From the NCBI GenBank assembly GCA_003250475.1, contig QKGI01000050.1, positions 1 through 55,721 of the forward strand: a DNA stretch of 55,721 bases, given 5' to 3'. Positions 51,001 through 55,721 of the stretch are shown here, piece by piece. Position 1 is the stretch's first letter; every line of letters begins with the position of its first letter. The notes under the pieces were generated by a model. That model did not search any database. It was given only the letters and a program-made list of their open reading frames with translations, and was not told the origin of the DNA. The stretch comes from Bacteroidota bacterium. Its GTDB lineage: Bacteria; Bacteroidota; Bacteroidia; Bacteroidales; VadinHA17. Made by a program: the position numbers and the translations under genes.

Positions 51001-51126
51001 AACACTATCAGTATCATGATAGAATGAAGCATCCCTGCCTGAACGTAAATCAAAGATCGGGAGGCTCAGAATAAAGAGTGTCAGAATGACAGTAAGCAGA
51101 AAGATCAGTATTCTGCCGGGGCGCAT
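48061..51126 (-). CDS. fused SGNH hydrolase and MBOAT O-acyltransferase
   Basis: 1021 residues, about twice the size of a normal MBOAT protein. After an N-terminal anchor (about 6-25) comes a periplasmic SGNH/GDSL-like domain (about 100-455). It has block I FYGDSQVEGD with Ser114, block III LQFGLNVV and block V DLTHLSNAG with the catalytic Asp-x-x-His pattern. A linker rich in Gly, Asp and Thr follows (about 470-520). The MBOAT membrane domain (about 530-1021) has VLPVGISFFTFQALSY, FFPQLVAGPI, YCDFSGYTDIAIG and GGLWHGA with His871. The AlgI-like half would pass acyl groups across the membrane and the SGNH half attach (or remove) them on an extracytoplasmic glycan. Confidence 0.9.
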   Translation of the reverse strand: MRPGRILIFLLTVILTLFILSLPIFDLRSGRDASFYHDTDSVLVTDTASQDLIDSDTAARALKETEPLPAQSVNTVADGNIAGITGLDTWVPSEAIRDSLADGRQVRVLFYGDSQVEGDRETSLLRQKLRAEGGGTGPGLFSPVMPVMYTRSYVIRSSTNWKRYTLLDYRSGVLQSNRLGPMLALCRFTPPDERLSARSFATVKVNPVPGADSAVATYDKLRIFYGNNYDTVLVGIRSGSSLVDFAMLQMGEGPMEYAVPLPSVSDVTIEFTGCNSPDIYAMSLESDHGVIVDNVPVRGSAGLEFVMTDISGFEEILPKLGPDIIFLQFGLNVVRNVRAEYHYYEEGLVKQIEFLKKASGGVPVVVVSVTDMALRVNDTIRRFPNIRAIRDAQKNAAERCGVLFWDAWGSMGGSGSIIDWYGHQPALASNDLTHLSNAGADTLAARIHSALLTPGNTARLSSGERPALTDSVKMIAVQDTPAPEKPASQLIKETGMRETGAGDNTGSDGTGDQGDEGGGWLFSLLRYHPDQTFIFTTAGFWFFFLVVMAGFALMHRKRAMCHTWLLMVSLYFYYRAGGLFIILLLATTLLTYLTALATGKARTRTGKRFWLVSNILILLGFLAYFKYAGFFTAALNSLLGTSLVPHDIFSAMSNNLFGTSFDVNTIVLPVGISFFTFQALSYSIDVYRGRMDPVTSFIDFAFYLTFFPQLVAGPIVRASEFMPQMKGEYTITRNEFGHGLFLILQGLVKKMLISDIISSGFIDRVFDTPALFSGFENLMAVYGYGLQIYCDFSGYTDIAIGVALLMGFRLPLNFNSPYKASNIGEFWKRWHISLSRWLKDYLYIPLGGNRKGAVRTGINLMITMLLGGLWHGAATRFVVWGGLHGIALVADKIWRWLFRREKRKRRFARIAGIILTFNFISFAWIFFRAETMQQAGVMLTQIFSSFTPGNYGTVLMAYLPVIVLIVSGYIMHFLSVPVKEAYRGLFIRLPLVVQFLLATIVVLLLYKVGTDALQPFIYFRF

Positions 51127-51139
51127 AGTATATTTTTAG

Positions 51140-52684
51140 TCAGCTTTTTTTCCTAATCCTTAGCTTCTGACCCACCTGTATCCGTGAAGCATCTGATATA
51201 TTGTTCCATCTAAGTATGTCAGTGGCAGAAACACCGTCAAATTTCCTGGCTATATCCCAGACAGTATCGCCGTACCTGACTGTATAAAGTTCAAATGTGT
51301 TATCATCAGGTGCCGGAGAGACGGAAACCGATGAGGTACCGGTGACCGTGGCCGTAACCTTACCCTCCAGTTTTTGCTTGTCTGCAAAGCTCATCGAATT
51401 AATCTTCCTGTATCTCTCGGCTTTGGACGGATCTACATAAACGGTAAGCTTCTGTCCTATCCTGATGGTATTCCTGTAGATATTGTTCCAGTACCTCAGC
51501 TCGGAGAGACCAACGTCATACCATTCGGAAATAAATCCAAGGTTATCGCCCTCCTTGACAACATAAGTCAGCTGTGTCTTTCCCTTGACATCCGGCGGGC
51601 TGTACACCGAATGCTGGGCAGGGCTTGCCTGGCTCACCCTGGCAATATACTGCTCCTGCTTATAACCTGTGATAGTATCTGTCATTGCAATGAAGTCACC
51701 AAGCCTGTCGACCGGTAACGTGATGGCAAAAGGCTTGCTCCTGCCGGGCACCAGGCCTGTGCGGTATTGCGGGTTCAGGGCCCTGAGCTCCTCAAGAGGA
51801 AGGTTCAGCACTGCCGCTATCTGTTCAAGATGAATATCCCTGGAGACAACTACCGTGTCAACGGCAAGAGGCAGGTTTATCCCGACAGGTCTGATATTGT
51901 GGTCACCGTAGTAATTCATGGCATAGGCAGCGGCCACGTACTGCGGTATATATCCACGTGTCTCACGAGGCAGCCGATAGTATATCTCCCAGTAATCCTT
52001 ACGGTTACCAGACCTGCGTATTGCTTTGTTCACGTTACCCGGACCGCAGTTATATGCGGCAATGACAAGTATCCAGTCATTATAAATCCCATACAGATCC
52101 TTCAGGTACCTGGCAGCAGCATGGGTAGCCTTCACCGGATCACGGCGCTCATCCACAACAGAGTTGATGGTCAGCCCGTATGCGCGTCCGGTGCTGTACA
52201 TGAACTGCCAGAGTCCGGTGGCTCCGACACGGCTCACAGCATTGGGATTGAGCGCTGACTCAATCACAGCCATATATTTCAGCTCAACAGGAAGGCCATA
52301 GTAGTCAAAAATATCCTCTATCATGGGGAAATAATACTCCTGCAGCCCAAGCATTACCTGGAACCTGTCAACCTTTTTGTCAGTATAAACCTGTATGTGG
52401 TTTCTTATTATATTGTTGTATGTCAGGGTTATAACCGAATTAATTCTGCTGATGCGGTCTTTGTACACAGAATCACTGAACTCGGTGATGACTGAATCAG
52501 GAAATGAAATTGCAGATCTTGCCGTGGACATCTGGATAAACCAGTTATTGAGCAGGCTGTCCAGGTCACGCTCAATCCGTTCCGTAGAGTCATCATTTCT
52601 GATTATGATGGTGTCATTGACTGCGGTAACGGAAAGGGAGAAGGATGTGATTATAAGTGCAAGTATTATTATTTTCAGATTCAT
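51140..52684 (-). CDS. LysM-containing membrane/periplasmic lytic transglycosylase (MltD-like)
   Basis: 514 residues with a signal peptide. The SLT domain (about 110-280) has VIESALNPNAVSRVGATG with catalytic Glu142, then GLWQFMYSTGRAYGL and ILVIAAYNCGPGNVNKAI. Two LysM domains bind peptidoglycan: about 375-420 (YVVKEGDNLGFISEWYDVG) and about 468-512 (YTVRYGDTVWDIARKFDGV). It cleaves the MurNAc-GlcNAc bond with 1,6-anhydro formation. It lies 11 nt after the DUF5683 gene and 13 nt before the SGNH-MBOAT gene. Confidence 0.93.
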   Translation of the reverse strand: MNLKIIILALIITSFSLSVTAVNDTIIIRNDDSTERIERDLDSLLNNWFIQMSTARSAISFPDSVITEFSDSVYKDRISRINSVITLTYNNIIRNHIQVYTDKKVDRFQVMLGLQEYYFPMIEDIFDYYGLPVELKYMAVIESALNPNAVSRVGATGLWQFMYSTGRAYGLTINSVVDERRDPVKATHAAARYLKDLYGIYNDWILVIAAYNCGPGNVNKAIRRSGNRKDYWEIYYRLPRETRGYIPQYVAAAYAMNYYGDHNIRPVGINLPLAVDTVVVSRDIHLEQIAAVLNLPLEELRALNPQYRTGLVPGRSKPFAITLPVDRLGDFIAMTDTITGYKQEQYIARVSQASPAQHSVYSPPDVKGKTQLTYVVKEGDNLGFISEWYDVGLSELRYWNNIYRNTIRIGQKLTVYVDPSKAERYRKINSMSFADKQKLEGKVTATVTGTSSVSVSPAPDDNTFELYTVRYGDTVWDIARKFDGVSATDILRWNNISDASRIQVGQKLRIRKKS

Positions 52685-52695
52685 ATTTATCAGGA

Positions 52696-53331
52696 TTAAA
52701 AAGTCATTGTAAGAGTAAACGTCACACCCGGTGATAAACCGTACATGCCCATTGTTACAGGCACAACCGTAGCTTTCAGGTCATCACTTATGTCATAGTC
52801 AAACAGGCTGGCGTCAACATGCGCCTCTATTATAGTGAAGAGATACCATGCTGCTATACCAATATATGACAGATCACGGTATTTACGGTAATAATCCACA
52901 CCGTTCAGCATTGTTGTTTTCACCCAGGCCTCTGTTGACGGATTGTACGAGGTCGGATGCAATACAGGATCATAGTCTGCAGGATCCTGGCTTGCCAGAA
53001 AGGCAAGATCAAGATAACTGTCCGTCTCCGGAATGATATCTGTAAAATCCTGGTAAGCGTTTATGAAGGTGTTGTAATTCCTGGTGTTGAAAATCACTGC
53101 ATAGCCCAGTGCTCCGAACCCGGCATAAACAAAGGGCACCTTCCAGTACTTCCGGTTGTAAATCTGCCCCAGGCCTGGAAGTGCAGCGGCATACATGGTT
53201 GCCCTTACCGGTTCAAGTGTATATCTTCTGACATGCTCTTTAGGGGCAGGGACAGTATCCTGAGCCCGCCCGTTGCAGGTAAAAACAGACAGGATAACCA
53301 GGATTAGTATTATTTTGCTGTACAGCTCCAA
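52696..53331 (-). CDS. DUF5683 family protein
   Basis: 211 residues. The start is TTG at 53331 (MELYSKIILILVILSVFTC and on, a signal peptide ending GRAQ); no ATG is in frame nearby and the -7 box lies 25 nt upstream. The family core is visible: RATMYAAALPGLGQIYNRKYWKVP and FNTRNYNTFINAYQDF (split over helices), then VDYYRKYRDLSYIGIAAWYLF and VDASLFDYD. Function unknown, Bacteroidota-specific. It stands between parB and the lytic transglycosylase gene, an arrangement I associate with this phylum, which hints at an envelope or division role. Confidence 0.85.
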   Translation of the reverse strand: MELYSKIILILVILSVFTCNGRAQDTVPAPKEHVRRYTLEPVRATMYAAALPGLGQIYNRKYWKVPFVYAGFGALGYAVIFNTRNYNTFINAYQDFTDIIPETDSYLDLAFLASQDPADYDPVLHPTSYNPSTEAWVKTTMLNGVDYYRKYRDLSYIGIAAWYLFTIIEAHVDASLFDYDISDDLKATVVPVTMGMYGLSPGVTFTLTMTF

Positions 53332-53356
53332 TGGGCAAACAGTTTGCGCTTGCCGG

Positions 53357-53364
53357 CAAATATA
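53357..53364 (-). promoter_or_regulatory. -7 box of the DUF5683-transglycosylase-acyltransferase run
   Basis: TATATTTG on the minus strand (TAnnTTTG), 25 nt before the TTG start at 53331 and in the gap after parB. Confidence 0.55.
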
Positions 53365-53369
53365 ACTAT

Positions 53370-54257
53370 TTACCTGTTAAGTTTATCGAGCAATGCGATT
53401 ATGCGCTCCATCTCCTCACTGCCATCAAAAGGGATTACAATCTTGCCTCTTCCCTTTTCATTGATTCTGAACTGAACCTCTGACTGAAACAGGTTACTGA
53501 GCTGCTTTGCGACCTCCTCGTACTCGGTATTAAGCCGCTTCTTGTTCTCTGCTGCCGAGGGATCTTTGGCTGCAGCAGCCTGGAGATGCCGGACCAGCTC
53601 TTCGGTAGCTCGTACTGAGAGATCCTCCTGTATGATATGGTAAAAAATATTTATCTGTTTGGCAGGGTCTTCAATATTTACCAGTGTGCGTGCATGACCC
53701 ATGGTCAGGTTCCTGTTGCGTATGCCCAGCTGTATCTCTGCAGGAAGTCTCAGGAGACGAAGGTAATTAGCCACTGTTGAGCGTTGTTTGCCAACCCGGT
53801 CGCTCATCTGTTCCTGGGTAAGGCTACACTCTTCTATGAGGCGCTGATAGGTTATAGCCACCTCAATGGCATCAAGGTCCTCTCTCTGGATGTTCTCCAC
53901 CAGGGCCATTTCGAGCATGGCCGTATCATCGGCAGTGCGGACATATGCCGGCACATGGGTCAGACCTGCCATACGTGCAGCTCTCAGTCTCCGTTCGCCG
54001 GCGATGAGCTGGTAGCGGCCGTCACCTGCTTCTCTGACAGTAAGGGGTACCACTATCCCTACCTGACGTATTGAGGCGGCCAGTTCCTCGAGTGACTGGC
54101 TGTCAAACCGTGTACGCGGCTGAAAAGGATTACCCTCAATGGCGTTAATGTCTATCTGGAGGTTGGCCTCAACCTTCTTTTCAAGTGCCTCTTTCTCAAC
54201 ACCTTCAATCAGGGCGCCGAGGCCTCTGCCCAGCGGGCTCTTTTTGGATGTGTTCAT
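53370..54257 (-). CDS. parB: ParB/Spo0J family chromosome partitioning protein
   Basis: 295 residues. The N-terminal tag SPLGRGLGALIEG is the ParA-interacting segment. The ParB/CTPase domain (about 30-125) contains NPFQPRTRFD and the C-motif region LIAGERRLRAARMAGLTHVPAY. The KorB-like helix-turn-helix (about 130-200) has LTQEQMSDRVGKQRSTVANYLRLLRLP. The C-terminal dimerisation domain ends the protein. It loads at parS sites, spreads as a CTP-dependent clamp, and recruits SMC while ParA moves the origin. Encoded 17 nt after parA. Confidence 0.95.
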   Translation of the reverse strand: MNTSKKSPLGRGLGALIEGVEKEALEKKVEANLQIDINAIEGNPFQPRTRFDSQSLEELAASIRQVGIVVPLTVREAGDGRYQLIAGERRLRAARMAGLTHVPAYVRTADDTAMLEMALVENIQREDLDAIEVAITYQRLIEECSLTQEQMSDRVGKQRSTVANYLRLLRLPAEIQLGIRNRNLTMGHARTLVNIEDPAKQINIFYHIIQEDLSVRATEELVRHLQAAAAKDPSAAENKKRLNTEYEEVAKQLSNLFQSEVQFRINEKGRGKIVIPFDGSEEMERIIALLDKLNR

Positions 54258-54274
54258 ACCACAGATTACTGTTA

Positions 54275-55054
54275 TTAATTCTTCTGCCTCGCCTCCACCC
54301 TTTCGAGCAGTTCACGGGCCAGATTGAGATAATTCACCGTACCCCTTGATTCTGCATCGTAGAGTATAGCAGGCTGCCCATAACTGGGAGCCTCCGAGAG
54401 CTTGACATTACGCTGTATGATCGTATTGAAGACCATCTGCTGAAAGTGACGGGTGACCTCCTCGACAACCTGGTTGGCAAGACGAAGGCGCGAGTCATAC
54501 ATCGTCAGCAGGAACCCTTCTATCTCAAGAACAGGGTTAAGATTCGTCTGAATAATCTTGATGGTGTTGAGAAGCTTGCCCAACCCTTCAAGAGCGAAAT
54601 ACTCACACTGTACCGGGATTATCACCGAATCGGCAGCAGTAAGTGCATTGACGGTAAGAAGGCCCAGAGAAGGTGAACAGTCGATCAGGATATAATCATA
54701 ATCACCGGTAACAGGCCCAATGACCTTCTTCAGGGTCTTCTCCCTCTCCGGTCTCTCCAGCATCTCAATTTCCGCTCCCACGAGATCAATGTTCGAAGGT
54801 ATAACGGAGAGATTCTCAATGTTGCAGGAAAGAATGGCCTCACGCGGATTAACACCGTCAATCAGGCAGTCATAAATTGTTGTCTTTACCTGCTTAAGGT
54901 CTATACCTACACCGGATGTGGCATTTGCCTGCGGGTCAGCATCAACAATCAGCACCTTCTTTTCCAGTGCTGCCAGGCTTGCCGCCAGATTGATTGCAGT
55001 GGTGGTTTTGCCTACCCCTCCCTTTTGATTTGCCAGTGCTATAACTCTTGACAT
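54275..55054 (-). CDS. parA: ParA/Soj chromosome partitioning ATPase
   Basis: 259 residues. The deviant Walker A KGGVGKTTTAINLA is at 11-24 (signature Lys at 11), switch I VDADPQANAT near 40-49, Walker B LIDCSPSLGLLTVNAL near 125-140, and FNTIIQRNVKLSEAPS near 214-229, all standard. It binds DNA as an ATP dimer and is released by ParB, producing the gradient that moves origins. First gene of parAB; its promoter region holds a palindrome and two DnaA-box-like words. Confidence 0.96.
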   Translation of the reverse strand: MSRVIALANQKGGVGKTTTAINLAASLAALEKKVLIVDADPQANATSGVGIDLKQVKTTIYDCLIDGVNPREAILSCNIENLSVIPSNIDLVGAEIEMLERPEREKTLKKVIGPVTGDYDYILIDCSPSLGLLTVNALTAADSVIIPVQCEYFALEGLGKLLNTIKIIQTNLNPVLEIEGFLLTMYDSRLRLANQVVEEVTRHFQQMVFNTIIQRNVKLSEAPSYGQPAILYDAESRGTVNYLNLARELLERVEARQKN

Positions 55055-55086
55055 ATGGTCCCCTTTTTTCTTAATTTAATGAGCTT

Positions 55087-55094
55087 CAAATTTA
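55087..55094 (-). promoter_or_regulatory. candidate -7 box of parAB
   Basis: TAAATTTG on the minus strand (TAnnTTTG), 32 nt before the parA start at 55054. Confidence 0.5.
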
Positions 55095-55125
55095 CACTTA
55101 ATGGCTATGCGGGAAAGCCCGGCAT

Positions 55126-55174
55126 AAATGTTATTGTAAACATTTTCTCCGGGTTTATTAACACGTTTTCAACA
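55126..55174. promoter_or_regulatory. palindrome and DnaA-box-like words upstream of parA
   Basis: AAATGTT (55126-55132), 6-bp spacer, AACATTT (55139-55145) form a perfect dyad. Next to it lie TTATTAACA (55155-55163) and TTTTCAACA (55166-55174), each two mismatches from the DnaA box TTATCCACA, in the same orientation and 11 bp apart, about one helical turn. All lie upstream of the candidate parAB -7 box. Confidence 0.4.
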
Positions 55175-55195
55175 GCAGGGAATTGTCCTGGCAGT

Positions 55196-55721
55196 TCAGT
55201 TCCGGGCGACCGGGGATACGGTAATCTCAAAGAGACGGGGCCAGTATTTACCGGTGACAAAGAGCCTCTTCCCATCCGCATCCCAGGCAATGCCATTCAG
55301 GACGTCAGTTTCCTGGGAACGCTCTTCACGCCGCAGCAGGTTATTCAGTTCAACATATCCAAGCACCTTTCCTGTGAGCGGATCTATCCGTGCTATCCTG
55401 TCGGTCTGCCAGATATTAACCCACAGCTCCCCGTCAATCATCTCCATCTCATTAAGATTGTCAACCATCCCCTTGTTATCCCATACATCCACGGAAGACA
55501 GTACATTGAAATCCTGATCAAGGAACCACAGTACATTTGTTCCATCACTCATCACAAGTCTCTCACCGATGGTTGCCAGACCCCAGCCCTGCGTCTGGTA
55601 ATATATCCTGTTTATCTGTTTCATGGTAGCCTTTTCATAGACAAATCCCACCTTGGATGTCCATGTCAGCTGGTAGATCCGGTCGCCCAGCAAGGCTATG
55701 CCCTCACCGAAAAGTGAACCG
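55196..55721 (-). CDS. glutaminyl-peptide cyclotransferase (5' end outside window)
   Basis: The C-terminal 175 codons are visible; the frame runs open to the window edge as GSLFGEGIALLGDRIYQLTW. Repeated short blades (VMSDGTNVLWFLD, GELWVNIWQTDRIARIDP, VLNGIAWDADGKRLFVTG then W and a Pro-rich end) form the five-bladed propeller of the plant-type and bacterial QC family. QC converts an N-terminal glutamine into pyroglutamate, releasing ammonia. In Bacteroidota this is a periplasmic, often lipid-anchored, step after signal-peptide cleavage. Many exported proteins in the window have a Gln just at the expected cleavage point, fitting that role. Confidence 0.92.
   Translation of the reverse strand, partial: GSLFGEGIALLGDRIYQLTWTSKVGFVYEKATMKQINRIYYQTQGWGLATIGERLVMSDGTNVLWFLDQDFNVLSSVDVWDNKGMVDNLNEMEMIDGELWVNIWQTDRIARIDPLTGKVLGYVELNNLLRREERSQETDVLNGIAWDADGKRLFVTGKYWPRLFEITVSPVARN

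Overview
The window looks like chromosomal DNA of a Bacteroidota bacterium, most likely class Bacteroidia. The evidence is two TonB-dependent receptors with N-terminal carboxypeptidase-D-like domains, a protein with a type IX secretion (type B, gliding-associated) C-terminal sorting domain, and Bacteroidota-restricted families (DUF4290, DUF4251, DUF4412, DUF5683, PG0541-type). At least twelve start sites also carry the Bacteroidota -7 promoter word TAnnTTTG, and clear Shine-Dalgarno sequences are scarce. I saw no rRNA, tRNA, CRISPR array, transposase or prophage gene. The window cuts through a gene at each end: a TonB receptor on the left and a glutaminyl cyclase on the right.

Layout. (1) 1-9374, minus strand: an ECF sigma factor, a membrane-anchored heavy-metal-sensor-like protein and a small single-pass membrane protein have the three-part make-up of CnrH/CnrX/CnrY. 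They precede a polyferredoxin membrane protein with an HMA-like domain, an ABC-2 exporter, a DUF4857-like protein and a TonB receptor. (2) 9475-16288, minus: a TetR-RND efflux operon (TetR, TolC, adaptor, RND pump) followed by a PII-like PG0541 gene, with inverted repeats at both ends of the unit. (3) 16289-23167: a gene-free stretch of hairpins and GTCTGAAG repeats, a T9SS cargo protein, a PcrA/UvrD helicase, a DUF4412 protein, a polytopic membrane protein and a membrane-bound LuxR-type regulator with repeated operator-like sites. (4) 23164-27996: CHAD protein, phosphofructokinase, SixA-like phosphatase and polyphosphate kinase, a polyphosphate-linked group. (5) 27962-33550, minus: a TPP-riboswitch-controlled thiamine uptake operon (TonB receptor, PnuT-type transporter, thiamine pyrophosphokinase) followed by a peptide-amidase-like lipoprotein.

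(6) 33611-40264: mixed single genes (GH29 fucosidase, DUF4251, UPF0316, CapA, UreH/NicO-like metal transporter, DUF4290, RidA). (7) 40336-42094: grpE-dnaJ, closed by a strong terminator. (8) 42157-48037: a NatA/NatB-like ABC exporter, a sigma-54-type response regulator without a DNA-binding domain, and a GH2 lipoprotein glycosidase, all tightly packed. (9) 48061-55094, minus: parA, parB, DUF5683, a LysM lytic transglycosylase and a fused SGNH-MBOAT acyltransferase. (10) 55196 to the end: glutaminyl-peptide cyclotransferase.

The strongest candidates for something under-described are the CnrYXH-like sigma module wired to an Fe-S/HMA membrane protein, ABC exporter and TonB receptor; the 19-bp palindrome in front of the PII-like efflux-associated gene; the LuxR-gene iterons; and the shared GTCTGAAG repeat family. 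All function statements rest on motif recognition by eye; no database search was run.
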